Source: Oscillospiraceae bacterium
GTDB taxonomy: Bacteria > Bacillota > Clostridia > Oscillospirales > Ruminococcaceae
Assembly (NCBI GenBank): GCA_031262245.1
Contig: JAISIJ010000356.1
Location: 1 to 34,459 of the forward strand
Length of the DNA: 34,459 nt
Direction: 5' to 3'
In this document: one piece after another, positions 1 to 7,398 of the stretch
Numbering within the stretch: position 1 is the first letter of the stretch
How the letters are laid out: each line of letters opens with the position of its first letter
Translations under genes and position numbers: made by a program
The notes under the pieces: model-generated
What the model saw: only the letters and a program-made list of their open reading frames with translations
Databases searched by the model: none
What the model was told of the DNA's origin: nothing

Positions 1-70
1 TACTACTCAGAGCTTTTTAGATGATTAAGAAGTAGTCACTCTTTTTGACGGGAGGGCGACTACTTTTTTC
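1..70 (+). ncRNA. Candidate antisense RNA, left copy (5' end outside the window)
   Basis: By comparison with the right copy this is the 3' part of a short + strand RNA. It ends in a perfect 8-bp stem (30-37 with 58-65, AAGTAGTC/GACTACTT) followed by a T-run, an intrinsic terminator. The hairpin contains the stop codon of the minus-strand peptide gene, so the two transcripts would be complementary at their 3' ends. Transcription is inferred, not shown. Confidence 0.55.
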
Positions 71-149
71 TACGTTTTGCTAAAAGGACGTAAACTATAT
101 TAAAATTATCAAGTATTACCTTAATGACAATCCCAATAAGCTCCCACAT
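60..149 (-). CDS. 29-aa hydrophobic basic-tailed peptide, candidate type I toxin (left copy)
   Basis: The ORF starts at ATG 149, after a purine-rich Shine-Dalgarno stretch (AGGGGGTGAAGAG), and ends at TAG inside the terminator stem. It begins MWELIGIVIKV, is mostly hydrophobic to about residue 24, and ends in the basic cluster KRRKK. This is the general build of small membrane-acting type I toxins (Fst/par, TxpA, holin-like toxins), but the sequence does not match a family I can name. Against the copy at 407-493 the first ten residues are identical although four codons differ silently (GAG/GAA, GGG/GGA and AAG/AAA among them), so selection acts on the peptide. The residues from 17 on have changed but stay hydrophobic then basic. 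The toxin role is inferred from build and context. Confidence 0.7.
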   Translation of the reverse strand: MWELIGIVIKVILDNFNIVYVLLAKRRKK

Positions 150-217
150 AGGCTCTTCACCCCCTTTCGAGGGTTCAAAGCAGTAACCACCAGCAGTTTT
201 CAGACTTCACTATGAAT

Positions 218-246
218 ATTCTACACAAAACAAGCTGTTTTGTCAA
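218..246 (-). promoter_or_regulatory. Promoter of the left toxin-like gene
   Basis: On the minus strand a perfect TTGACA (246-241) and TAGAAT (223-218) are 17 bp apart. The spacer and -35 hold a perfect palindrome, ACAAAACA-AGC-TGTTTTGT (225-243), which also occurs in the right copy. The start would fall near 209-212, leaving a leader of about 60 nt before ATG 149. Confidence 0.75.
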
Positions 247-283
247 TTATTTGTGATTCATTTTTATTTTTTTCGGAAAATTG

Positions 284-312
284 TTGACATAAACATAAAT
301 ATTGTATATAAT
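284..312 (+). promoter_or_regulatory. Promoter of the + strand antisense RNA, right copy
   Basis: Perfect TTGACA (284-289) and TATAAT (307-312) lie 17 bp apart. No ORF with a ribosome site follows before the terminator at 374-416, so the product should be a non-coding RNA of about 95 nt. Confidence 0.8.
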
Positions 313-318
313 ATCTAT

Positions 319-416
319 GTAGTGAAGTCTTACTGACGGCTACTACTCAGAGCTTTATTTTAATTTGAAATTAAAAGTAATCGCATCCTTTGGTCAGGGT
401 GGGCGATTACTTTTTT
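319..416 (+). ncRNA. Candidate antisense (antitoxin) RNA, right copy
   Basis: The RNA runs from just after the 284-312 promoter to a strong intrinsic terminator: an 11-bp stem (374-384 with 403-413, core GTAATCGC/GCGATTAC) followed by six T. It overlaps the 3' end of the minus-strand peptide mRNA, including its stop codon. Its first bases (AGTGAAGTCT, 321-330) are a perfect inverted copy of 546-555, the 5' end of the peptide mRNA. A second imperfect match is possible between CTACTACTCAGAGCT in this RNA and AGCTGGTGGT in the mRNA leader. The layout of two convergent RNAs sharing a bidirectional terminator resembles the par/Fst system of plasmid pAD1. Function is inferred. Confidence 0.65.
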
Positions 417-493
417 CTATAGGTCACAATAAGATATATACAGTCAAAATTATCTAAAAAGACTTTAATGACAATTCCAATAAGTTCCCACAT
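407..493 (-). CDS. 28-aa hydrophobic basic-tailed peptide, candidate type I toxin (right copy)
   Basis: ATG at 493 is preceded by GAGAGGGGGTGAAGAGCCT; the stop TAA lies in the 3' arm of the shared terminator. The peptide begins MWELIGIVIKV, continues with a hydrophobic segment (FLDNF, then IYLIVT) and ends YRKK, enough for one short membrane segment with a charged tail. The SD lies next to a small hairpin (CCCT/AGGG, loop CGAG; CGAA in the other copy) that could limit translation, a common feature of type I toxin mRNAs. No known family is recognised. Confidence 0.72.
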   Translation of the reverse strand: MWELIGIVIKVFLDNFDCIYLIVTYRKK

Positions 494-561
494 AGGCTCT
501 TCACCCCCTCTCGAGGGCTCAAAGCAGTAACCACCAGCTGTTTTCAGACTTCACTATGAAT

Positions 562-590
562 ATTTTATACAAAACAAGCTGTTTTGTCAA
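562..590 (-). promoter_or_regulatory. Promoter of the right toxin-like gene
   Basis: Minus-strand TTGACA (590-585) and TAAAAT (567-562) are spaced 17 bp. The palindrome ACAAAACA-AGC-TGTTTTGT (569-587) covers the spacer and part of the -35, so it could be a repressor site. The predicted start near 553-556 gives a leader of about 60 nt that is conserved between the two copies. Confidence 0.75.
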
Positions 591-604
591 TCAACAAAAA
601 TAAC

Positions 605-632
605 TTTCCCCCGAAAAGGGGGATTATTTTTT
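605..632. terminator. Terminator between hydB and the toxin-like locus
   Basis: A TCCCCC/GGGGGA stem with loop GAAAA (607-623) is followed by a T-rich run on the + strand and by AAGTTATTTTTG on the minus strand. It can end the hydrogenase operon, whose last gene stops at 650, and insulate the toxin-like locus from it. Confidence 0.65.
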
Positions 633-649
633 AATCACAGCTAAATATA

Positions 650-2443
650 TTATTTCTTAACAATTGCACCGAATTTACATTTTTCGATACAAGCACCGCA
701 TTTAATACATTTTTCTTTGTCAATAACATAAGGGCTCTTTATTTCGCCGGTAATTGCACCGACAGGACAAACTCTTGCACAAGCAGAACACCCTTTACAT
801 TTCTCGGGGATAATCTCATAAGAAAGTAAATCTTTACATACACCGGCAGGGCATTTCTTATCTTTGATATGTGCAACATATTCATCTCTGAAATATCTCA
901 AAGTTGAAAGAACGGGGTTAGGGGCAGTTTGTCCCAAACCGCAAAGTGAATTTTCTTTGATATGGTAACAAAGTCTTTCAAGTTTATCAAGGTCTGCCAT
1001 TGTTGCTTGACCTTTGGTAATTTTTTCGAGAATTTCATACATACGCTTTGTGCCGATACGGCAAGGAGTACATTTACCGCAAGACTCGTCAACCGTAAAC
1101 TCAAGGAAAAATTTAGCTATATCAACCATACAGTTGTCTTCGTCCATTACGATAAGTCCGCCTGAACCCATCATTGAACCGATTGCGATAAGGTTATCGT
1201 AATCTATTTCAATATCCATATATTGAGCGGGTATACAACCGCCTGAAGGACCGCCTGTTTGAGCAGCTTTGAATTTCTTGCCGTTAGGTATGCCACCGCC
1301 GATTTCTTCAATAACAGTACGCAGAGTAGTACCCATAGGTATCTCAACAAGACCTGTGTTGTTGATTTTACCACCCAAAGCAAATACTTTTGTTCCTTTG
1401 GATTTTTCAGTTCCCATTGAAGAGAACCATTCTGCACCGTTAAGGATAATCTGACAAACGTTAGCATAGGTTTCAACGTTGTTGAGGATAGTGGGACATT
1501 CAAAAAGTCCTTTTTCAGCGGGGAACTGAGGACGGGGACGAGGTTCACCTCTGTTACCCTCAATAGATGTCATTAACGCTGTTTCCTCACCGCAAACAAA
1601 CGCTCCCGCACCTAATCTCAAACCTATATCAAAACTGAAATCGGTATCAAAGATTTTTTCGCCCAAAAGACCGTATTCACGAGCCTGTTTAATTGCAATT
1701 TCAAGACGTTTGATAGCAATAGGATATTCAGCACGAACATAGATATAGCCTTGAGTTGCACCTATTGCATAACCGGCAACAGCCATTGCTTCGAGTACAG
1801 CGTGAGGGTCGCCCTCAAGAACTGACCTGTCCATAAACGCACCGGGGTCACCTTCGTCTGCATTACAGCAAACATATTTTTGGGGTGCATCGGGAACGAT
1901 ATTTCTTGCAAGTTTCCATTTCAAACCTGTCGGGAATCCGCCGCCGCCGCGACCTCTCAAACCGCTGTCTAAAATAGTTTGAATAACGTCCTCGGGGCTC
2001 ATTGATGTTAACACTTTACCGAGAGCCTCATAGCCCCCTGTTCCTATGTATTCATCAATATCTTCGGGGTTGATAACACCGCAGTTACGCAAAGCAATAC
2101 GATGTTGTTTTTTATAAAAATTTGTTTCGTTAAGAGATTTTATAGCGTCTTTATCCAATGTTTCGTCATATACAAGGGATTTAACAACTCTGCCTTTTAA
2201 AAGGTGTTCCGAAACGATTAAAGGAATATCCTCTGCTTTAACTTGTGAATAGAACACACCTTCGGGATAAACAAGCATAATAGGACCTTTTTCGCAAAGT
2301 CCGAAACAACCTGTTGTAACAACATTAACTTCTTTTTCCAGTGCGTTTATTGCGATTTCAGCTTTCAATGTTTCCACAATCTTAGCACTGCCGCCGCTGG
2401 TACAGCCTGTGCCGCCGCAGATTAACACTTGACTTCTGTACAT
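650..2443 (-). CDS. hydB: NADH-binding subunit of electron-bifurcating [FeFe] hydrogenase (NuoF/HydB)
   Basis: The 597 residues show the full HydB build. An N-terminal thioredoxin-like [2Fe-2S] domain has C9, C14, C46 and C50. The NuoF core has the glycine-rich FMN/NADH site (GRGGGGFPTG) and SLBB region, followed by a NuoF-type [4Fe-4S] motif (SCGKCTPCRIG). The C-terminus is a two-cluster ferredoxin domain (CKGCSACARVCPVG and CIKCGACIEKC). In HydABC complexes this subunit moves electrons between NADH and the iron-sulfur chain, coupling NADH and ferredoxin to H2. It is preceded by AAGGAG at good spacing. It is the last gene of an operon with the nuoE and ferredoxin genes. A catalytic HydA is expected next to it but is absent from the window: a terminator and the 1-590 locus follow instead. 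Confidence 0.95.
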   Translation of the reverse strand: MYRSQVLICGGTGCTSGGSAKIVETLKAEIAINALEKEVNVVTTGCFGLCEKGPIMLVYPEGVFYSQVKAEDIPLIVSEHLLKGRVVKSLVYDETLDKDAIKSLNETNFYKKQHRIALRNCGVINPEDIDEYIGTGGYEALGKVLTSMSPEDVIQTILDSGLRGRGGGGFPTGLKWKLARNIVPDAPQKYVCCNADEGDPGAFMDRSVLEGDPHAVLEAMAVAGYAIGATQGYIYVRAEYPIAIKRLEIAIKQAREYGLLGEKIFDTDFSFDIGLRLGAGAFVCGEETALMTSIEGNRGEPRPRPQFPAEKGLFECPTILNNVETYANVCQIILNGAEWFSSMGTEKSKGTKVFALGGKINNTGLVEIPMGTTLRTVIEEIGGGIPNGKKFKAAQTGGPSGGCIPAQYMDIEIDYDNLIAIGSMMGSGGLIVMDEDNCMVDIAKFFLEFTVDESCGKCTPCRIGTKRMYEILEKITKGQATMADLDKLERLCYHIKENSLCGLGQTAPNPVLSTLRYFRDEYVAHIKDKKCPAGVCKDLLSYEIIPEKCKGCSACARVCPVGAITGEIKSPYVIDKEKCIKCGACIEKCKFGAIVKK

Positions 2444-2458
2444 TTATTTCTCCTTATT

Positions 2459-2719
2459 TTACTTATACTTTATCGGTTTTTCCGTAACAGTTATAAAGTC
2501 GATTTTAGGTAATAATTCGATTTTTAATATTTCTGATTGTTTAAAACCGAAAATACCGTTTTCATTTTCAATATCAATCATATCTTCGGGGTTTTCATAA
2601 ACATCTTCATATTCCGAAAAGTCGGATACATTTGCAACATATCCTTCAACAGTCTTACCGTTTTTGGTAATAAGTCTTATTTTATTATTTGTATATTCAT
2701 AATCCCAAATATTAATCAT
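2459..2719 (-). CDS. Hypothetical 86-aa protein within the hydrogenase operon
   Basis: This small acidic protein begins MINIWDYEYTNNKIRLITK. It has a predicted beta-rich N-terminal half (KIRLITKNGKTVEGYV) that resembles an Sm-like or SH3-like barrel, then an acidic middle (EYEDVYENPEDMIDIE) and a beta strand ending in KIELLP. No cysteine or membrane segment is seen. It sits 15 bp from hydB and is probably co-transcribed. I do not recognise its function; the fold suggestion is a guess from strand patterning. Confidence 0.7.
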   Translation of the reverse strand: MINIWDYEYTNNKIRLITKNGKTVEGYVANVSDFSEYEDVYENPEDMIDIENENGIFGFKQSEILKIELLPKIDFITVTEKPIKYK

Positions 2720-2802
2720 AGCGTTTCTCCTTTGTTGAGAAAATGAATAATATCTCTGATGACGGTTAAGCTTTTAAATATTCAGTTACCAAAAATGCAC
2801 CC

Positions 2803-3177
2803 TTAATTTAAAGACGCAGTAGAAATTGTATATTTCTGAATAACTTTACCCTTTTGGATATGTTCTTCAAAAACTTCTTTTGCTTTGTCTGCATCCATTT
2901 TAATATAGGTTACTTTTTCTTTATCTTTTTCATAAACCTCAACAATGGGTTCATATTGGCAAAGACCGACACAGCCTGTTTGTGTAACGTCAACATTTTC
3001 TAATTTGTTTTGTTGGACCAAATCTGAAAAAGTTGACAAAACAGGTCTTGCTCCTGCGGCAATACCGCAAGTAGCCATACCCACAACTATTCTTGTGTCT
3101 TTTCCGTCTGTTTTACGCATATTAACTTGTGTTTGCATTTTTTCACGCAATGCTTTTAATTCTTCAAGTGATTTCAT
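2803..3177 (-). CDS. Thioredoxin-like [2Fe-2S] ferredoxin domain protein
   Basis: The 124-aa protein of the NuoE/TrxFd fold has a helical start and a MATCGIAAGARPV motif around C37. TQTGCVGLCQYEP follows (C69, C73). The fourth ligand expected five residues after C37 is a glycine, so only three of the four usual cysteines are present. Small proteins of this type are common in clostridial hydrogenase operons and probably pass electrons to HydB. Its ATG overlaps the stop of the upstream HATPase gene by 4 bp, pointing to translational coupling. Confidence 0.85.
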   Translation of the reverse strand: MKSLEELKALREKMQTQVNMRKTDGKDTRIVVGMATCGIAAGARPVLSTFSDLVQQNKLENVDVTQTGCVGLCQYEPIVEVYEKDKEKVTYIKMDADKAKEVFEEHIQKGKVIQKYTISTASLN

Positions 3178-3740
3178 AATACCTTTTCTCCGTTTACTTC
3201 TTTAATATTTTCCGTTAAATATCCTTTGATATAATCTGAAACTTCGGGTTCGTTGAGAGGAACATCACCCATAATCTCTCGAAATTCTCTTGTATCCAAC
3301 ACAAATTCTTTATCGTCAACACGATGTGTATAGATAAAATCTTTGTCGTTATTATAGGTGACAAGTGTGTGAACGGTAAAAACCATATCCCCCAAGGGCA
3401 TACGGTCGATATGTGACAGTCCGTAAACGGCGGTAGTTGTTGTACCGACATTTTCTTCGGAAGTTATTTCAAAACTTCCCCCTGTCATTTCCGCTCCTTG
3501 TTTAAAAAACGGAACACCCAATCCGATATCTCTTGTTGTTCTTGTTGTAAAAAAAGGGTCGGTGACTTTCTCTAATTGTTCTTTTGTCATACCGCAACCG
3601 TTATCTTTAATGGAAACCCTCAACGTATCGGCGGCAGTATCTGCAACAACTTCTATTTCCGTCAATTTCGCTTCTGCTCTTACAGAATTTTGTGCAATAT
3701 CTAAAATAGTCAATGCAATTTCAGGAAGAATATCACTCAC
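3174..3740 (-). CDS. Histidine-kinase-like ATPase domain protein of the hydrogenase operon
   Basis: This 188-aa stand-alone GHKL ATPase domain has the N box (DIAQNSVRA, about residues 14-22), G1 box (DNGCGM) and G2 region (GLGVPFFKQGAEMTGG). There is no phosphoacceptor histidine domain and no transmembrane segment. Such proteins regularly sit between nuoE and the ferredoxin gene in Firmicute hydrogenase clusters; their role is unsettled (regulation or assembly). Overlap with the next gene supports a single mRNA. Confidence 0.85.
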   Translation of the reverse strand: MSDILPEIALTILDIAQNSVRAEAKLTEIEVVADTAADTLRVSIKDNGCGMTKEQLEKVTDPFFTTRTTRDIGLGVPFFKQGAEMTGGSFEITSEENVGTTTTAVYGLSHIDRMPLGDMVFTVHTLVTYNNDKDFIYTHRVDDKEFVLDTREFREIMGDVPLNEPEVSDYIKGYLTENIKEVNGEKVL

Positions 3741-3826
3741 ACCTTTTTAATTAGTAATTAGTAATTAACAATTAGCAATTATAATAATTATACATTATTA
3801 ATTACTAATTATTAATTGCGAAAGCA
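3741..3826. repeat. AT-rich imperfect palindrome inside the hydrogenase operon
   Basis: Nearly the whole gap between nuoE and the ATPase gene is built from ATTAGTAATT/AATTACTAAT elements that pair with each other. The stretch TACTAATTATTAATTG recurs after rpoC at 31095-31126 in the opposite orientation, with a TATACATTA stretch nearby in both, so it is a dispersed element. Confidence 0.6.
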
Positions 3827-4306
3827 TTAATTGTATTTATCTAAAATCCCTTTAATTTCTGATTTTGTCAGTCTGCCGTAAACATCGTCATTAACCATAA
3901 TAACGGGAGCAAGACCGCAAGCACCTATACAGCGGCAAGCGTCAAGAGAGAATTTGCCGTCAGCTGTACATTCACCGCCGTCAATTTTTAATTCTTTTTT
4001 GAGTTCTTCGTATATATCCCCGGCACCTTTAACATAACAAGCTGTACCCAGACATACGGAAACTTGGAATTGCCCCTTGGGATAAAGCGAGAATTGAGAA
4101 TAAAAGGTGACAACGCCATAGATTTTTTCCATAGGTGTTTCGGTTTTATCAGCAATAATTTTTTGTACTTCAACAGGTAAGTAACCGTAAATCTCCTGTG
4201 CTTTTTGTAAAATCGGCATTAACGCACCTTTTGTGTCTTTCATTTCCTCAATAACTGACAAAAGTTGCTTTTCCTGTTCATTAGTACCTGCAAATGCAAC
4301 AGCCAT
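3827..4306 (-). CDS. hydC: NADH dehydrogenase/hydrogenase 24 kDa [2Fe-2S] subunit (NuoE/HydC)
   Basis: The 159-aa protein has a helical N-terminal domain (residues about 10-70, LLSVIEEMKDTKGALMPIL) and a thioredoxin-fold C-terminal half carrying the NuoE [2Fe-2S] ligands (CLGTAC, then CRCIGACGLAP). In HydABC it partners HydB in NADH oxidation. It is the first gene of the operon, with a good promoter at 4344-4372 and the SD ATGGAGG before ATG 4306. Length and motifs are standard for the family. Confidence 0.93.
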   Translation of the reverse strand: MAVAFAGTNEQEKQLLSVIEEMKDTKGALMPILQKAQEIYGYLPVEVQKIIADKTETPMEKIYGVVTFYSQFSLYPKGQFQVSVCLGTACYVKGAGDIYEELKKELKIDGGECTADGKFSLDACRCIGACGLAPVIMVNDDVYGRLTKSEIKGILDKYN

Positions 4307-4343
4307 TTTCTACCTCCATATAAGTTAAAATTCTAACCAATGC

Positions 4344-4372
4344 ATTATACCATAAAAACTAAAATCTTTCAA
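4344..4372 (-). promoter_or_regulatory. Promoter of the hydrogenase operon
   Basis: Minus-strand TTGAAA (4372-4367) and TATAAT (4349-4344) are separated by 17 bp. The start would lie near 4337, giving a leader of about 30 nt to the nuoE start. Confidence 0.75.
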
Positions 4373-4445
4373 CAAATAATTATGACCAAAAAAACGTCCT
4401 TTTTTTGTTTATTATTCACAAAAAATATTAATAAATTAAGAACAC

Positions 4446-4474
4446 TTGACATAAAAAAAGGTATATGTTATAGT
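4446..4474 (+). promoter_or_regulatory. Promoter of the xylanase gene
   Basis: TTGACA (4446-4451), a 17-bp spacer, and TATAGT (4469-4474). The start is expected near 4480, leaving about 248 nt of untranslated leader. Confidence 0.75.
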
Positions 4475-4479
4475 TTATT

Positions 4480-4728
4480 GACGATAGTATAGTGCTTTAT
4501 TGTGTGTTGTTGTATGTAATAGGCAATAAACATTTTACATAGGGAATAACAGGTGATTTTATTATCTTTATTTCGGTTTGATTAATGCCTATACTATGTC
4601 TGTAATTCCGTTTTAAACGGCAAAGTATTTTGTTGAGTGAAAATACTACAGTCGTGTGCACTTAAAACGGAATAAAAAATTAAATTTTTCAGCCTTTTAA
4701 AAAAAGGCAATATTCGGAGGAATAAACT
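4480..4728 (+). promoter_or_regulatory. Long structured 5' leader of the xylanase mRNA
   Basis: A long-range stem closes the first half: GAC-(G)-ATAGTATAG (4480-4492) pairs with CTATACTATGTC (4589-4600). Inside it TTTATTG pairs with CAATAAA. Downstream, ATTCCGTTTTAA (near 4604) pairs with TTAAAACGGAAT (near 4663). The first of these also contains a self-palindrome, CCGTTTTAAACGG, so the two folds exclude each other. Between them AGTATTTT/AAAATACT forms another hairpin. A last hairpin (GCCTTTT/AAAAGGC) sits just before the SD CGGAGG. No known riboswitch is recognised; regulation is inferred from the structure. Confidence 0.55.
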
Positions 4729-7251
4729 ATGAGGTTAAAAAAACTCGTATCCGTTTTGGTTTCCTTGAGTATGGTAGGCGGTTTAATGTCTGCTGTACCT
4801 ATGAACCAAGTTTCGGCAATCGAAACACCTGTTGAAAATACCTTTGACGTCAATTATGACGGCTGGTATAATGTAGGTGACTTGACAACTGTTACCGCAT
4901 TAGCAGGAGGCTATAATTCCGCAAGAGCAATGTTTGTTGACAATCGTCAAAGCGTTGATGACGGTGCAGAGGCACAAAAGGGTTATTATATTGAAGGCGG
5001 CCACAAATACAACTACAGCGTTTATGTTAAAGCAGATACCGACGAAACATTTATACTTACTCTGCGTTATCTGTATCCCGACGAAACTTACGGCTATAAA
5101 AACCTTGTGGTTAAAGACGTAAAAGCGGGTGAATGGACTAAATTAGAGGCAGTATATACCGCTCCCGAGGGAACTGTTAACCTTTCTCCTATTATCACAA
5201 CAGACAGCACCAACGATTTCTGGTTTGACCAATTTGTTGTTACAGAAACAACAAAAAAAGCCTTTGTTGTTGAGGCATCCGGCGGCGATGGTTTGGAAGA
5301 CATTTATGCTAACTATTTCCGTGTGGGTTGTGCGGTTTCTCCCGGCGGTAATAACGGTCTGAGTAATAGTATGATTCAAGGTATTATCCTTAAACATTTT
5401 AACTCAATCACTCCCGAAAATGAGTTAAAACCCAACTCTACTTTAAGAAATATCGCAAATAATGGTTCAACTGACACTAACATAATAGTAAACTTAAACG
5501 ATGCGGCTACTATTATGGAATTCTGTGCTACCAACGGTATCGGTATGCGTGGTCATACCTTAGTATGGCACTCACAAACTCCCGATAATTTCTTTAAACA
5601 AAATTTTAACGCAAACGGTGCAAATGTTTCAACTTCTGTTATGAACACTCGTTTGCAATCTTATGCAAACAATATGTTCAGAGATATAAGCACAAAATAC
5701 CCCTCTTTGGACCTTTACGCATTTGACGTTGTAAACGAGGCTATGACTGATAACGGTGCTACTTCTAACTGGAGAACATCCAATCGTCAAGGAGGTTTCA
5801 GTAACGGTACAAGTGCTGTTTCCGCTTGGGTTGCAATTTACGGTAATAACAGCTTTATTGAAAATGCTTTTTCTGCTGCTGCTGCTGCTCGTGACACATA
5901 TTACCCCGGTAAAATGAAACTCTTCTACAATGACTATAACGAATATATCAGCGGTAAAAGAGATGCTATCACAGCTATGGCAAAAGAACTCTTCGGTAAA
6001 GGTCTTGACGGTGTAGGTATGCAGGCTCACCTTTCCGACACTTATCCCAACTTCCAAACTTTCAGCGCAGCGCTTGACGGTTTCCTTGCTGTAGGTTGTG
6101 AAGTTCAAATCACAGAGCTTGATATTACAGGTTCAAACACAACAACAATGTACAAACAAATTTTCCAAAAAGCAGTTGAAGTTTCTCAGTCAACAAACAG
6201 ATTTACAGCACTCGTTGTTTGGGGAACAACCAACGCATCTTCTTGGAGAGCCGGTGAGGGTAACCAAGTTCTTCTCTTTGATAACAGCGGTAACGGCAAC
6301 GCTAACTTCCAACAAGTAAGCGGTGAATCTGTTGTTCCTAAAGCTCAATGGGGTGACGGTAACAGTCCTAAAGGTGCAGAACCTTATGTTCCTCCTACCC
6401 CCAATGAACCCGACCAATACGGCAGATTTTTCTTTGATACTTTTGAAAGCGGCGTAGGCAACTGGGCAGGGCGTGACGGTAACGGCGAAGTTACTGCTGT
6501 TCGTGCAACTCCCTCAAAAGCTTATGACGGTACAGGTGCTCTTGCCGTTTCCGGCAGAACTTCTACTTGGATGGGAACAGCTCGTCAACTTTCAACTTTA
6601 GATTTCCAACCGGGTAAATCTTATCAATTCGGCGGTGCTGTAATGTCCACAACCGCTGACACTAACTGGCAACTTTCAGTTTATTACACTTCCGGCGGCG
6701 AAGATAACTATGTAACTATTGATACAGGTTCTTCAGCGGCAGGTGAATGGTGTAATTTAGAGGGTACAATTGAATTACCCGCAGATGCAGCAAGTATGAT
6801 GGTTTATTTTGAAACAGAATACTTTGAAGAAGATGGTGCAGGCAACTTAACCGATTTCTATGTTGACAACGCATATGGCGGCAATGTTGGTTGTGTTTCT
6901 CCTCTCAAACAACAAGCAGTTGAAACAACAACTACAACTCAAGCAACCACTACCACTACTTCAACAAGAGCTACAACAACTTCAACCAGAGCAACAACTA
7001 CAACAACCGTAACAATCGCTCCTCCTACAGTTGCTTACGGTGATATTGACGGTGACGGCAGTGTTGGTAAAATGGCTGATATAGTTTTATTAGGAAAATA
7101 TCTTAAAGGCTCTATCGCTCTTAACAACTCCGCACTTACAGCATCTGATTGTGACGCTTCCGGCAATTCAAAAAACAAAATAGATACCGCTGACTTATCC
7201 GCATTAATCGGCTATTTATTAAGCACAGTCGGTTCTCTCCCCGTTGTTTAA
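4729..7251 (+). CDS. Cellulosomal GH10 endo-beta-1,4-xylanase with two CBMs and a dockerin
   Basis: The 840-aa secreted enzyme starts with a signal peptide (RLKKLVSVLVSLSMV, cleavage near residue 30). A CBM22-like domain follows (about 36-172), then a GH10 catalytic domain (about 188-545). The acid/base is E337 in DVVNEAMTD and the nucleophile is E463 in QITELDITG; other GH10 motifs are TPENELKP and GHTLVWHSQ. A second CBM of the 4/9/22 type spans about 568-722. After a Thr-rich linker (about 727-765) comes a type I dockerin from about 770, with calcium loops DIDGDGSVGKMAD and DCDASGNSKNKIDTAD. The dockerin means it is anchored to a cohesin scaffold outside the cell. The SD is CGGAGG. It is monocistronic, with a terminator at 7399-7430. 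Confidence 0.95.
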   Translation: MRLKKLVSVLVSLSMVGGLMSAVPMNQVSAIETPVENTFDVNYDGWYNVGDLTTVTALAGGYNSARAMFVDNRQSVDDGAEAQKGYYIEGGHKYNYSVYVKADTDETFILTLRYLYPDETYGYKNLVVKDVKAGEWTKLEAVYTAPEGTVNLSPIITTDSTNDFWFDQFVVTETTKKAFVVEASGGDGLEDIYANYFRVGCAVSPGGNNGLSNSMIQGIILKHFNSITPENELKPNSTLRNIANNGSTDTNIIVNLNDAATIMEFCATNGIGMRGHTLVWHSQTPDNFFKQNFNANGANVSTSVMNTRLQSYANNMFRDISTKYPSLDLYAFDVVNEAMTDNGATSNWRTSNRQGGFSNGTSAVSAWVAIYGNNSFIENAFSAAAAARDTYYPGKMKLFYNDYNEYISGKRDAITAMAKELFGKGLDGVGMQAHLSDTYPNFQTFSAALDGFLAVGCEVQITELDITGSNTTTMYKQIFQKAVEVSQSTNRFTALVVWGTTNASSWRAGEGNQVLLFDNSGNGNANFQQVSGESVVPKAQWGDGNSPKGAEPYVPPTPNEPDQYGRFFFDTFESGVGNWAGRDGNGEVTAVRATPSKAYDGTGALAVSGRTSTWMGTARQLSTLDFQPGKSYQFGGAVMSTTADTNWQLSVYYTSGGEDNYVTIDTGSSAAGEWCNLEGTIELPADAASMMVYFETEYFEEDGAGNLTDFYVDNAYGGNVGCVSPLKQQAVETTTTTQATTTTTSTRATTTSTRATTTTTVTIAPPTVAYGDIDGDGSVGKMADIVLLGKYLKGSIALNNSALTASDCDASGNSKNKIDTADLSALIGYLLSTVGSLPVV

Positions 7252-7398
7252 TTTTTTAGTTTTCTCATAGTCCCTGTAAACCACACCTATCGAAGTTCCT
7301 TTTTTAGTTTTCTCATAGTCCCTGTGAGGGTCGGCTCTCGAAGTTCCGTAGTTATTTTTGTAGTTGGCAGTTTAGCTGACGTGGTTTAACTGGATATA

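Larger units (their letters stand above)
1..590. repeat. Tandem duplication of a small toxin-antitoxin-like locus
   Basis: Positions 1-246 and 341-590 are two diverged copies of one unit in direct orientation. Both hold, left to right on the + strand, a TACTACTCAGAGCTTT stretch, a hairpin with a T-run, a small minus-strand ORF, a conserved minus-strand 5' leader, and a minus-strand promoter. Spacing inside the ORF differs by one codon between copies. The left copy runs off the window, so its + strand promoter is not seen. The conserved parts are the promoters, leader, Shine-Dalgarno region, the first ten codons and the terminator stem, which is the pattern expected of a functional unit rather than junk. 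Confidence 0.85.

Noticed and set aside
4480-4728. Known riboswitch in the xylanase leader
   Set aside because: I tried the c-di-GMP (GEMM) core and did not find its conserved bases; the leader is left as unclassified.
5629-6108. 159-aa minus-strand ORF within the xylanase
   Set aside because: Antisense shadow of the GH10 domain.
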